From Candidatus Anaerobiospirillum stercoravium (GTDB taxonomy: Bacteria; Pseudomonadota; Gammaproteobacteria; Enterobacterales; Succinivibrionaceae), in the NCBI GenBank assembly GCA_019113025.1, contig DXIF01000160.1, forward strand, positions 1-45,413: DNA of 45,413 bases. Direction: 5' to 3'. A model generated the notes under the pieces. It was given only the letters and a program-made list of their open reading frames with translations, searched no databases and was not told where the DNA came from. The position numbers and the translations under genes were made by a program. Positions 19,446-28,316 of this stretch are shown in pieces. Every line of letters starts with the position of its first letter. Positions within the stretch are counted from its first letter, which is position 1.

Positions 19446-20885
19446 TCACTCAATTTGCGGCAGCTCCTCCCAGCTTGAGGTGTAGCGCGGCGAGAGCGCC
19501 TTTTGGTGGGTGAAATTGCGCTCATGCGTAGTGCCTTGCGCCGCCAAAAAGATATGGTGCGCGCTGCCCTGACGGTTTATGTGATCGATCGCGGCCATGA
19601 GGCGATCGGAGCGCTCTTGGGCGCGCAGATCTGGTTGCTCCAATAAGTCCGCTTGGTAGGTGCGGCTTGCGCACAGGCCCCCTAAGATAATGCCCGCCTT
19701 GCTGTAGTGGTAGCCGGGCAAAAAGATTTGCTCCAGCAAGTTGGTGGCATAGCTCAAGAGCTCGCGCGTGTCGGCGCTGGGGACTTTAAGGCGCACACTT
19801 TGCGCGCCGCGGTATTGCACCGCGTCATAGTAGGAGGTACGAATAAAGACGGTCAGCTCGCGGCAGTATTGCTGCTGAAGGCGCAACTTGTGGCAAGCGG
19901 CGGCGAGGTAATTGGCGATTGCTTGGTGCAGCTGCTCTTGGGTGGTCAGGCGCTCAGTATAGGAGCGCGACCACATGATCTGATAGCTGGGGGCGCGGCG
20001 CGGATGATCAAAGGAGCTGGCAATCGGAGTGCTCGTAGCAGATGAGGTGCTAAGCGTTGGTGCGGTACTAAGTGCCGGTGCGGTGCTGGGGGCAGTGCTA
20101 ACAGCAGTGCTGGAAGCAGTGGGATTAGGGTCACCCTCATCGGCTAAGGCGCTGATATTGTTGAGCTCGGCTACGGTGCGCGCGAGAACCACGTTATAGC
20201 GGCGTTTGATCTGCGTTTGATTCTGGGCCGCAAGCTGCGCGGCGGTGGTGATGCCCTCATCGTGTAAGCGCTCGGTGAGGCGCCGTCCCACGCCCCAGAC
20301 CTCTGCAACGGGGGTACGCTGAAGTAGGGATTGGCGCGGCAGGTCTTGGAGCAGCGAGTAGATGCCGTAGGTGGTGGCGCGCGCGCTTTTAGCGTGGTGA
20401 TTGGCCAATTTGGCGAGGGTTTTAGTTCTTGCGATGCCAATGCCGACCTTGATGCCGACCAAGGTCGCAATGGCGTTGCGAATCTTGACCGCGTGGGCGA
20501 GGGCCTCGTTTGCGGTGAGCTCAGTAAAGCTCAAAAAGGCCTCATCCACTGAGTAGATGGCGCAGTGCTCACTGAGCTGCTCTAAGATGGTCATGACCCG
20601 GCGCGAAATGTCACTGTACAGCGCGAAGTTGCTGGAAAAGCACACGATGTGGTGACGTCTAATTAAGTGGCGGATCTTGAAGACCGGAATGCCCATCTGG
20701 ATGCCTAAGGCCTTGGACTCATAGGAGCGGGCGATGACGCAGCCGTCGTTGTTGGACAGTACCAGCAAGGGCCTGCCCTCTAAATCGGGGCGAAAGAGGC
20801 GCTCGCAGCTGCAAAAGAAGTTATTGCAGTCGACCAAGAGATAGACTTGGGCAAAGCGATAGGTATCGGGATCGTAGTACTGCAT
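19446..20885 (-). CDS. umuC: UmuC-type translesion DNA polymerase (Pol V catalytic subunit)
   Basis: This Y-family DNA polymerase copies past DNA lesions. Catalytic motifs are present: Asp19 in LLVDCNNFF, and Asp114/Glu115 in YSVDEAFLSF. UmuC hallmarks follow: RPLLVLSNNDGCVIARS, KVGIGIARTKTLAKLANH, the HhH region EVWGVGRRLTERL, and the little-finger region IMWSRSYTERLTT. At 479 residues it is longer than E. coli UmuC (422), mainly because of a Ser/Thr/Ala/Pro-rich insertion (about residues 246-300) between the core and the little finger. No umuD lies beside it and I see no LexA-type box (CTGT-N8-ACAG) upstream. Four 11-bp tandem repeats end 11 bases before the ATG. No strong ribosome-binding site is visible. 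Confidence 0.92.
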   Translation of the reverse strand: MQYYDPDTYRFAQVYLLVDCNNFFCSCERLFRPDLEGRPLLVLSNNDGCVIARSYESKALGIQMGIPVFKIRHLIRRHHIVCFSSNFALYSDISRRVMTILEQLSEHCAIYSVDEAFLSFTELTANEALAHAVKIRNAIATLVGIKVGIGIARTKTLAKLANHHAKSARATTYGIYSLLQDLPRQSLLQRTPVAEVWGVGRRLTERLHDEGITTAAQLAAQNQTQIKRRYNVVLARTVAELNNISALADEGDPNPTASSTAVSTAPSTAPALSTAPTLSTSSATSTPIASSFDHPRRAPSYQIMWSRSYTERLTTQEQLHQAIANYLAAACHKLRLQQQYCRELTVFIRTSYYDAVQYRGAQSVRLKVPSADTRELLSYATNLLEQIFLPGYHYSKAGIILGGLCASRTYQADLLEQPDLRAQERSDRLMAAIDHINRQGSAHHIFLAAQGTTHERNFTHQKALSPRYTSSWEELPQIE

Positions 20886-20896
20886 AGCTCAAGGCG

Positions 20897-20940
20897 GTTA
20901 CGGCAATGTTACGGCAATATTACTACCATGTTACTGCAAT
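20897..20940 (-). repeat. Four tandem 11-bp repeats just upstream of umuC
   Basis: On the plus strand the units are GTTACGGCAAT, GTTACGGCAAT, ATTACTACCAT and GTTACTGCAAT at 20897, 20908, 20919 and 20930. The period is one helical turn, and the array lies in the umuC 5' untranslated or promoter region. Confidence 0.8.
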
Positions 20941-21209
20941 GATGTTGCGGGGGCGCAAGGCAGCGGTTGAGGCACGGATGCCGCGTGCGGCGCTGATGGC
21001 TTAAATGCCTTAGATTAAACATATTACGTTAGCCCCCAGCGGGCAAATGCGTGATCTGTGGGCGCAAAATAGGGCGTTTTGAGCGTTGGTGGGGGTGGCA
21101 CTGTTATACTGAGCGCTAGTCGGTGCTGGTGCACTTGATGCAATAAAGGTTGTTAGCTTACTAACTGATGCTTGTTGTCAGAACAGACCTTAACAAAACT
21201 TGCTGAAAA
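20941..21209. other. Divergent promoter region between umuC and the PAS-GGDEF operon
   Basis: Together with the 11-bp repeats this forms a gap of about 320 bases without a gene. It must hold promoters for both directions. An extended -10 for the plus strand is listed separately. For umuC, TTGCCC followed after 17 bases by TATGTT (about 21030-21053, minus strand) is a weak candidate. Confidence 0.4.
21102..21110 (+). promoter_or_regulatory. Extended -10 element for the PAS-GGDEF operon
   Basis: TGTTATACT matches the extended -10 consensus (TGnTATAAT) and lies about 100 bases upstream of the first ATG. No good -35 is seen at normal spacing, which is tolerated by extended -10 promoters. Confidence 0.5.
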
Positions 21210-24200
21210 ATGGATGGAAAAGCCGGTACGCCGCAACAGGATGGTACTCTGCCGCACGATTTAGACAGAGCCACTGAGCAGAGTTCGACTCAGGCGGGGG
21301 GCAAGTCCACTGTGACTGCCCTTAAGACGAGTGTTGCCCCTACCTCAGCTGCGGGCGCCGCTGAGGCGCAAGGCGCCACCGGCAAGAGTAGTGGTCGCAG
21401 CAGTGGTCGCAGCAGCACAAACGCAGCCGTCAAGCCGGGCGGCGTGCGCCGCTTTAATGCGTCCGCCTTGTCCGGTCGCACCGCTGCGATTGTGCGCGGG
21501 CAATTGCGCCCGCCTAAAAGTGGCAGTATTGAGCCGCCGACTAAGGCGCCGTCGCTCATGACCTTTACCCCCGCGCAAACGGTGGCAGCGCTGGCACAAT
21601 TTGAGTCGACCTTTGATCCAAACCAAGAAGAAAATCAAGGCGTGCTCGCACAGGCGGTCCCGGCACAGCTGGATCTGCCCGAGTGGCATAAATTTCAAGG
21701 CGTGATTGCGCGCGCGCGGGCGCGCGCCATGCAAAAGCATGTCTTAATTGACCACGCTGATGAGTCTGATTATCAGGGCAGCTTGCTCGATAAGATCCAA
21801 ACGCTCAAGTCCAAGATTCAAAGCCATGTGGTGGCCCAAGAGGCTGAAGGCAAGTCTACGACTACTATTGGCGAGCAATTGCAAGCGGGGCAATTAGCCG
21901 AACAAGAGCAAGAACAGGCGCAGCAGGCCGCCGAGCAAGCCGCTGTGCACAGCGCAGCGCAGGCGCAGCGCTTAGCGGAGCTCCAGGGGGGCTTGCATGT
22001 GCTCACCATGAGCAGTGCCGATCTGACTTCCACTGAACCCTCTTGCGTCGCGGCGCAAGCCGATCAATTTGAGCGCAGCGTTGATACCTTAGTCCTGGCC
22101 TTAGAGCGCGATCATGCCCGGGCCCAAGAAATCCCCGCTCCGGTTGATCCGAGCGCGCGCAGCGTCGATATTCCGCTGACCCAAGACTTTGTGCGCGCGG
22201 CGATGGCTCCGTTGTCGTGTCCGGATTTAGACCATACCAAGAGCTGCGCGCTGGGCACATCTTACTTGCAGCCGCCGATGCTGCAAGATAGCCCCGTGCC
22301 TTACAGTAATGCTGAGGAGCAGGGCGCCGCGCCAGCTGCAAGCTCGTTGCGCGAGGTGGCGCTTCATGCCGCTACCTTTAGCCATGATGGCCCGGTGCCT
22401 GAGGGCTTAGCGCACGATACCGCCTTAGCTCAAGTGCTCAAGGACGAGGCGCTGCGCCCGTATCAGACGGTGCCGCCGTCGGAGGGCACCAGCCTGTCCG
22501 AAGTGCTGCTGGGCAAGGAGTTGGAGCCAAACGTTAGTGCCGGCACTAGCGGGGCGGCTAGTGTCGGCACTAGTGGGGCGGTTAGCGCGGGCTCTAACGC
22601 GGCGGTTAACGCGGACGAAAGCGCCCATGCGGCGGATAGCGCCTCCCCTGAGGTTTATGCCGATGAGGCTGGGGCCGAGGAACCACATAGCTCCTATCGC
22701 GGCGGCTATTTGCCGTGCTATGTGCTCTATGACTTTGCTCAAGATCGCTTCTTGCTCGATGAGGGCTCCTGCCGCCTCTTAGGCCTGACCTATACCGGTG
22801 ATTGGGTGCCGCATGCCCTGATTGAGCAGCAGGTCGAGTTTATCGACAAAGATGCCATGCTCAGCATTTTGTTTGATGCGAACGCAGGCTCAGCGCTCTT
22901 TTCCCATATTCGCATCTGCCAAGGCTCGCACCAAGGCGAGCGCTTGTTCTTTTCGGGCTCGGTGGTGTTGCGCGATGACACCGGCATTGCGCTCTTGGTC
23001 TCGGGCTACTTTGCCCGGATTCAGGCGGACTTTATTGAGTATCTAGCCAAGATCAAAAAGCACTCTTCGGCCTTTGATATCGACGCTTACACCGGCGAGA
23101 TTCATTATGGCGCTGCGATTTACCAGATTTTGGGCCTGCGCCCAGAGGAAAAGCTGCCACGCTCGCTCATCGAGTTTGAAAAGCGCTATATCCACCCCGA
23201 TGATTTACTGATTTACCGCAAGCAAGGCGATGTCATCTCAAGTCCAAGCCTCGGCGACTACTATGAGAGCATCTTTCGTTTAAAGCACCGTGGTGGTTAC
23301 TACATCTGGTGTATTGATCGCGGTTTGGTGGTTGAGCGCAAGCGCTCGGGCCGGGCCTCGCGCATTATCGGTACCACCACCAATATCGACGTGGTGCGCT
23401 CCAACTTCGAGCGCTTAAAGCGCACCATTTACCAAGACCCATTGACGGGGCTGCACAATCGGCTGTACCTCAACACGCGCAATAAATTCTTCACCATGGA
23501 GGAAAGCCAGCCCCTGTCCTTGGTCTATGTTGATATCTCAGGCCTCAAGGTCATCAATGACTACCTCGGCCACGCCAAGGGCGATGCCTTGGTTAAGCTC
23601 GCCGTCTCGGTGCTCTCACAAGATATCTACTTAGACCATGAGCTGGTGCGCCTGTCCGGCGATGAGTTCTTGCTCATCTTCCCATGCTGTGGTGCCGAGC
23701 AATGTGCCGCGCATATGGAGCGCTTTATCTCAGACTTACATGCGCGCAATGCCGCGCACGAGTTCCCACTGCCCGTCTTTATGGGCTATGGTATTGCCAC
23801 CTTAAATGAGATTGACGACGGCGATACCTTTATGCGCTGTGAGCAGCGCGCTGATGAGCGCCTCAAACGCTACAAGCAGCAGCATCACGATGAAATTTAT
23901 GCCGCGCTGCGCTCCTTTGTCGAGGAAATGCTCGGCTACAGCATCGATTTGACCGACAATCGCGTGCTCGATTACATCGATCAGCCCGGATCGCCCCCGG
24001 CTACTGTGGCGAAACTTAGTGCCGCGCCGCTATCTGAGCCGGTGGCCGAGCCCTTAGTTGAGCCTGGAGCTGATGCGTCGGCGGTGCGACCGTCGCTTGA
24101 CGCGGCGGCTGCGCCGGAGCAGGACCGGGCAGCGGACGCGGCCGAAACGGTGTGCGAGTTGGACCCCAGTGCCCCTGACCCTGAGGCTGAGCTTGGGGCG

Positions 24201-24374
24201 GAGCGCGCTGCGCTGGAAGCTGGAGCCGGGGGTGGCGCGGAGGGCTATCAGGTCTTCACCGGCTCGGTGGGCGCACAAGGCAGTCAAGTGCCCTTAACGC
24301 GCCAATATCCTAATTCGGCATTATTTACCAGCGCGCGCCTGAGCGCCAAGGAGCAAGGAGAACAAGATGACTGA
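21210..24374 (+). CDS. PAS-PAS-GGDEF protein, putative diguanylate cyclase with long disordered N-terminus
   Basis: A putative c-di-GMP synthase of 1054 residues. Residues 1 to about 495 are low-complexity, Ala/Gln/Ser-rich, with no transmembrane segment, so the protein is probably cytoplasmic. Two PAS-like modules follow (about 498-610 and 619-735; the second has the PAS_3 pattern HPDDLLIYRKQ ... GGYYIWCIDRG). The GGDEF domain starts at DPLTGLHNR (about 744), with the active-site motif SGDEF (about 816) in place of GGDEF; Ser at the first position is found in active cyclases. No RxxD inhibitory site precedes the motif (HELV occupies that place). The tail after about 930 is again low-complexity and acidic. 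A 24-bp repeat lies at 22531-22602. The last 8 bases overlap the next gene, a paralogue. The ATG has only a weak ribosome-binding site, so the start is uncertain. Confidence 0.82.
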   Translation: MDGKAGTPQQDGTLPHDLDRATEQSSTQAGGKSTVTALKTSVAPTSAAGAAEAQGATGKSSGRSSGRSSTNAAVKPGGVRRFNASALSGRTAAIVRGQLRPPKSGSIEPPTKAPSLMTFTPAQTVAALAQFESTFDPNQEENQGVLAQAVPAQLDLPEWHKFQGVIARARARAMQKHVLIDHADESDYQGSLLDKIQTLKSKIQSHVVAQEAEGKSTTTIGEQLQAGQLAEQEQEQAQQAAEQAAVHSAAQAQRLAELQGGLHVLTMSSADLTSTEPSCVAAQADQFERSVDTLVLALERDHARAQEIPAPVDPSARSVDIPLTQDFVRAAMAPLSCPDLDHTKSCALGTSYLQPPMLQDSPVPYSNAEEQGAAPAASSLREVALHAATFSHDGPVPEGLAHDTALAQVLKDEALRPYQTVPPSEGTSLSEVLLGKELEPNVSAGTSGAASVGTSGAVSAGSNAAVNADESAHAADSASPEVYADEAGAEEPHSSYRGGYLPCYVLYDFAQDRFLLDEGSCRLLGLTYTGDWVPHALIEQQVEFIDKDAMLSILFDANAGSALFSHIRICQGSHQGERLFFSGSVVLRDDTGIALLVSGYFARIQADFIEYLAKIKKHSSAFDIDAYTGEIHYGAAIYQILGLRPEEKLPRSLIEFEKRYIHPDDLLIYRKQGDVISSPSLGDYYESIFRLKHRGGYYIWCIDRGLVVERKRSGRASRIIGTTTNIDVVRSNFERLKRTIYQDPLTGLHNRLYLNTRNKFFTMEESQPLSLVYVDISGLKVINDYLGHAKGDALVKLAVSVLSQDIYLDHELVRLSGDEFLLIFPCCGAEQCAAHMERFISDLHARNAAHEFPLPVFMGYGIATLNEIDDGDTFMRCEQRADERLKRYKQQHHDEIYAALRSFVEEMLGYSIDLTDNRVLDYIDQPGSPPATVAKLSAAPLSEPVAEPLVEPGADASAVRPSLDAAAAPEQDRAADAAETVCELDPSAPDPEAELGAERAALEAGAGGGAEGYQVFTGSVGAQGSQVPLTRQYPNSALFTSARLSAKEQGEQDD
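22531..22602 (+). repeat. 24-bp imperfect tandem repeat in the first PAS-GGDEF gene
   Basis: Three units of 24 bp encode successive AGTSGAAS, VGTSGAVS and AGSNAAVN. The array lies in the disordered region before the first PAS module. Confidence 0.65.
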
Positions 24375-25839
24375 TGCGCCATTTTCCCCGCACAGAGGGC
24401 CTGCGGCTCCGGGCTATTACGAGGATGAGGCGCAGCTGATCTTAGGTGATGAGCGTCCCGGCTCCAGTGCGCGCGCCTTTTGGATCTTTGATGGTGAGAC
24501 GCGCCAATTCCTCTTTGATGCGCAAGCAGCGGCCTATTTTGGCTTGAGCGAGCCGCGGCAGTGGATTGATGAGGCTCAGGTGCTGCAATACCTCACCATG
24601 CGCAATATCGAGCGCTACTATCGTGTCATGGACACGCGCGATATGGGCTCGATTATTTTTGAGGACATCGAGTTTACCCGCGGTCCGCATGCCGGCGAGA
24701 GCTTTGTTATCAATGGCTCGGTGCTCGCGCGCTTTCCCGATAGCAAGGTGCGCTATGCTACCGGCTTCCTCACCAAGAGCGATAGCTCCTACTCTGACTT
24801 CATTGTGCGCGAGATCTCGGGCGATGGCTTCTTCTCGTGGGACTGCGTGAGTCAAACCTTGCACATGTCCAAGGCCTACACCGACTTATTAGGCTACAGC
24901 GCAGAAGAGTTACCGCAGACCATTGATGAGTGGAGCACGCTGGTCCACCCAGATGATCGCGACATCATCGACGTGCAGCGCCATATCTTAGCGTGTCCTG
25001 ACTTTGGCGACAGCTTTGAATATTGCGCCCGCATGCGCCACAAGAACGGCTCGTACATCTGGTCGATTGGCCGTGGCATCGTGGTGCGCCGTCACCCTGA
25101 TGGCAGCGCCATTTCGATGCTGGGCACCTTCTCGGATATCAACCTGGTGCAAGATAACTTCGAGAACATCAAGCAGCTGCTCTACACCGACACCTTAACC
25201 GGCTTAAAGAACCGCTCCTTCTTCCAGCAGCATTTAGCGCGCTGGACCGATCCGGACATTCGGCCAGTCTCGGTGATTTACGCCGATGTCACGGGCCTGA
25301 AGATCACCAACGATGTCCTAGGTCACGCTGACGGCGACATCTTGCTTTTGACCGTGACTGAGGTGCTCAACACCGTCATTGAGCGCCCGTGCGACATCAT
25401 GCGCCTTGCCGGCGACGAGTTTTTGAGCATCATGCCCCAATGCTCGTGGGAGGAGTGCAATGAAATCGTGGCGCAGCTGCGCGCCTATGTGCGTACCCAC
25501 AATGCCTTAGAAGGCGTGATGCCGCTCTTTGTCGGCTTTGGCTGCGCCACCCTTGGCGAGCAGGCTAATGACACGTTGCAAAGCACGATTGAACGTGCCG
25601 ACGTGCGCATGCAGGCGCAAAAAGAGCGCGAGCGTAAGGACAATTACCGCGCGCTCAAGGCGTACTTAGAGCGCAGAAAAGGCCGCCCGGTCTCGATGCG
25701 CGACGGACGCCGACTCAATTACTTAAGCAAGGAAGAGCGCGCCGCGCGGGCGCACAATTCGCAGTTGGCGGCCGACGCAGCTAAGGCGGAAGCCGCGCAG
25801 CGCGCGGCACCTGCGTCCGATGGCGCGCCTGAATCCTAG
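24367..25839 (+). CDS. PAS-PAS-GGDEF protein, second putative diguanylate cyclase
   Basis: This 490-residue protein is a paralogue of the preceding one without the long disordered N-terminus. The first PAS-like module is at about 25-140 and the second at 150-265 (GDGFFSWDC ... HPDDRDIID ... GSYIWSIGRGIVV). The linker NLVQDNFENIKQLLYTDTLTGLKNR leads into a GGDEF domain with AGDEF at about 348; as in the paralogue there is no RxxD inhibitory site (CDIM there). The tail is Lys/Arg/Ala-rich. ATG 24367 follows AAGGAGAACAAG at good spacing and overlaps the previous stop by 8 bases (ATGACTGA), indicating translational coupling and a tandem duplication. No membrane segment is visible, so the signal sensed is probably cytoplasmic. 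Confidence 0.85.
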   Translation: MTDAPFSPHRGPAAPGYYEDEAQLILGDERPGSSARAFWIFDGETRQFLFDAQAAAYFGLSEPRQWIDEAQVLQYLTMRNIERYYRVMDTRDMGSIIFEDIEFTRGPHAGESFVINGSVLARFPDSKVRYATGFLTKSDSSYSDFIVREISGDGFFSWDCVSQTLHMSKAYTDLLGYSAEELPQTIDEWSTLVHPDDRDIIDVQRHILACPDFGDSFEYCARMRHKNGSYIWSIGRGIVVRRHPDGSAISMLGTFSDINLVQDNFENIKQLLYTDTLTGLKNRSFFQQHLARWTDPDIRPVSVIYADVTGLKITNDVLGHADGDILLLTVTEVLNTVIERPCDIMRLAGDEFLSIMPQCSWEECNEIVAQLRAYVRTHNALEGVMPLFVGFGCATLGEQANDTLQSTIERADVRMQAQKERERKDNYRALKAYLERRKGRPVSMRDGRRLNYLSKEERAARAHNSQLAADAAKAEAAQRAAPASDGAPES

Positions 25840-25847
25840 CTTTTGCG

Positions 25848-25867
25848 CCGCGCCCGCTCGGGCGCGG
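25848..25867. terminator. GC-rich hairpin between the GGDEF operon and larE
   Basis: CCGCGCCC pairs with GGGCGCGG around a short GCTC loop, just after the GGDEF stop codon and about 30 bases beyond the convergent larE stop. A TTTT lies on the 5' side, giving a weak A/U tract for minus-strand transcripts. Confidence 0.5.
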
Positions 25868-25899
25868 CCCTGCGTCCTAGCAGCCCCGCGGGCCGACGG

Positions 25900-26784
25900 T
25901 TAGTGGGGGTCAGGCTGGGCGGGGGCGTGTTGGAGCGCCTTGTCCATGCTGCCGGAGGCAAAGCCCTCGAGATCTAAGGTGTAGTGATCGTAGCCCTCCA
26001 GGCGCTGCAGGATCGGGAGAATGAGCGCGCGGTACTCAACAGCGCGACTTAAGGCGTCGGGGTCAAGTTCAAGACGCAACAAGCGCGCTTGCGGGTACGC
26101 GCGGACCCGCACATTGGAAAAGCCCAGCTGATGGAGCTGCGCCTCGGCCGCGCCCACTTGGGCTAAGGCCTCTGCTTTGAGCTCGGTGCCATACGGAAAG
26201 CGGGTGGCCAGGCACGGACTCGACGGCTTATGGGCAATGTTCAGCCCGAGCTCCTTGAGCATGCCCCGTACTTGGGCCTTGGTGATGTTGGCCGCAGCCA
26301 GCGGACTTTTAATGTCGAGCTCTGTTAAGGCTTGCAGCCCCGGGCGATACTGTTTTTGATCGTCAGCATTGGAGCCGTCGATGACCACGGTGCAGCCCAG
26401 CTCGTGCGCGCGCTGCTTGAGCGCGCCCATCAGCGCCTTTTTGCACAAGTAGCAGCGATTGACCGGGTTGTGGGCAATGAGCGGAAGTTCATCGAGCGTG
26501 AGCACCTCGTGCGGAATGTTAAAGGACTGCGCGAGGTCTTGGGCCTCCTTGAGCTCGTGGCTAGGGTGCATGGTGGTGCTCACGGTAAAGGCCACCAAGC
26601 CCCGGGGCAAGGTGCCATGCTTGTGGCGCAAGCCTAAGAGCACCAAGAGCAAGGTGCTGTCGACGCCCCCGGAAAAGGCTAAGGCAATCTTCTCTGCGTT
26701 GAACTTTGAGAGCTCAACCTCCAGGCGCACCTGAGCCGCCTGCAGCTCCTCAGGTGGCAGCTCAGGGAAATTAGCGCTGTGCAT
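25900..26784 (-). CDS. larE: Nickel-pincer cofactor sulfur transferase LarE
   Basis: LarE is a PP-loop ATPase that adenylates and then sulfurates the pyridinium dicarboxylate mononucleotide made by LarB, on the way to the nickel-pincer nucleotide. The PP-loop FSGGVDSTLL is at about 37-46. CYLCKK (Cys111, Cys114) and SPCLATRFPYGT (Cys191) are present. A CxxC plus one Cys is the pattern of LarE types reported to bind a [4Fe-4S] cluster, rather than the single sacrificial Cys of Lactiplantibacillus LarE. ATG 26784 follows AAGGAG six bases upstream; it overlaps the end of larC by 14 bases. It is the last gene of the lar cluster. The length (294 residues) is normal. Confidence 0.95.
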   Translation of the reverse strand: MHSANFPELPPEELQAAQVRLEVELSKFNAEKIALAFSGGVDSTLLLVLLGLRHKHGTLPRGLVAFTVSTTMHPSHELKEAQDLAQSFNIPHEVLTLDELPLIAHNPVNRCYLCKKALMGALKQRAHELGCTVVIDGSNADDQKQYRPGLQALTELDIKSPLAAANITKAQVRGMLKELGLNIAHKPSSPCLATRFPYGTELKAEALAQVGAAEAQLHQLGFSNVRVRAYPQARLLRLELDPDALSRAVEYRALILPILQRLEGYDHYTLDLEGFASGSMDKALQHAPAQPDPH

Positions 26785-28288
26785 AGAGTTCTCCTTTGAC
26801 GATCGCCTCAACTTCCTTGAGCGGACGGCCGCAAGTGGCTGCCAGCTCCTTTAGGCTGTCAAATTCGACGTAGTCGACGCTATAGGCGCCCAGCTCCGGG
26901 TCGAGCTCACAGTGCTTGGTGCTCACAGGCCCCAGGCTTGAGTTAAAGGTGCCTTGGCGGCGCTGCATGATGTAGCGCTCGTGGCGGGACAGGCGCACGC
27001 CAATGGCGCTGGTCTCCGTCAAGATGAGGGTCACCAGGGGCTTGACCTGCGCTTCATGGCACAGCACGCACAGCTCAAAGCCGGGGCGATTTTTCTTCAT
27101 GATGAGGGCGCGCAGGCTGACGTCCACCGCGCCTGCGGCGCTCAGGCGCTCAAAGAGCGTGCCCATCAGCTCGCCGCTTAAGTCGTCGATATTGCTCTTA
27201 ATCTCGACAATGCTGTCGCGATACGGTGACGGGGTGCCGCCTGCGCCACCTGCTGCGCTGTCTAATGCTGCGCCTAATGAGGAACCTGATTTGCTGGCAT
27301 TCGTTGGGGTGGTCACCTCATGAAGCACGGTGGCGCGCACAAAACTTGGCTTGTCATAGTTGCGCTTGCCCGCACCGTAGCCCACTGCGGCAAAGGTCGT
27401 GAGCGGGGCGGGTTCAAATTTGCACTCTAAGGCCGCGAGCATGGCCGCACCGGTCGGGGTCACCAGCTCGCCATAGCAGCGCCCGGTGACCATAGGGAGC
27501 TGATGGGCAGCGCAGATATTGGCCACCGCCGGGACCGGAATGGGCAGTAGGCCATGTTGGCATTGCACCTCACCATAGCCCTCGCCTAAAGGCGTAGCGT
27601 AAGTCTGCGTGATGTTTAAGTCGGTGACGCACACGGCAAAGGCCAAGATATCGGCGATGGAATCAAGCCCGCCCACCTCATGGAAGTGGACTAAATCAGG
27701 GGAGGTGCCATGGGCCTTAGCTTCAGCCGCGGCAATAATGGTGAAGACCTTGATTGCCAGCTCTTGGGCTGCTGGTACGGCGCTGGAGTGCTTAATGAGC
27801 GCGACCACATCGCTTAAGGCGCGATGATTATGGCTGTGACCATGCTCATGGCTATGGTCATGGTCATGGCCGTGCTCATGGTAGTGCGCGTGCTCATGGC
27901 TGTGGCTGTGCTGAGACGCCGCTGCCGGTTGTAGCTGCGCGGCGCTGGTTAAGAGCTGCGCGCTTGAGAGCGGGGCCTTGATGGTGAAGGTGGGAGCCGG
28001 GGCCGGGGGCGCGGATGGTACTGTGGTATGGGGCTTTGCTTGTCCGTAGCGGTCGGGATGGAGATAGGCTAGGTCGGAATCGTAGTTGTCTTGGTCGAGT
28101 TTGACCGTAAAGTCGCGCATGCTGATGCTCGCTTTCGTGACCTGCTTTTGTTCAATGCTAAAGCCGTTAAGCGGCAAAGTGCCTAAGACGCGCTTTACCT
28201 CAGCAAAGCTAGCGCCCGCGTCGAGCAAGGCCGCGACCATCATGTCGCCGCTGACACCGCGTTGCACATCTAAACTCAAAATCGCCAT
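26771..28288 (-). CDS. larC: Nickel-pincer cofactor nickel insertase (cyclometallase) LarC, single ORF
   Basis: LarC inserts nickel into the dithiolated precursor to complete the nickel-pincer cofactor, using CTP. The protein (505 residues) begins LSLDVQRGVSGDMMVAALLDAG and contains VHFHEVGGLDSIADI, TPTGAAMLAAL, AAVGYGAGKRNYD and NIDDLSGELMGTLFERL, all typical of LarC. A His-rich stretch at about 126-154 has 15 His in 29 residues, probably holding nickel. A Gly/Ala/Ser-rich insertion occurs near 355. In L. plantarum larC is split and needs a ribosomal frameshift; here it is one continuous frame. The start is ATG 28288 with AAGGAGG upstream; the 35 extra residues of the ORF track overlap larB and are not LarC-like. 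Confidence 0.95.
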   Translation of the reverse strand: MAILSLDVQRGVSGDMMVAALLDAGASFAEVKRVLGTLPLNGFSIEQKQVTKASISMRDFTVKLDQDNYDSDLAYLHPDRYGQAKPHTTVPSAPPAPAPTFTIKAPLSSAQLLTSAAQLQPAAASQHSHSHEHAHYHEHGHDHDHSHEHGHSHNHRALSDVVALIKHSSAVPAAQELAIKVFTIIAAAEAKAHGTSPDLVHFHEVGGLDSIADILAFAVCVTDLNITQTYATPLGEGYGEVQCQHGLLPIPVPAVANICAAHQLPMVTGRCYGELVTPTGAAMLAALECKFEPAPLTTFAAVGYGAGKRNYDKPSFVRATVLHEVTTPTNASKSGSSLGAALDSAAGGAGGTPSPYRDSIVEIKSNIDDLSGELMGTLFERLSAAGAVDVSLRALIMKKNRPGFELCVLCHEAQVKPLVTLILTETSAIGVRLSRHERYIMQRRQGTFNSSLGPVSTKHCELDPELGAYSVDYVEFDSLKELAATCGRPLKEVEAIVKGELYAQR

Positions 28289-28316
28289 GAAATCCTCCTT
28301 AGCTGGTGCTGCTAGT

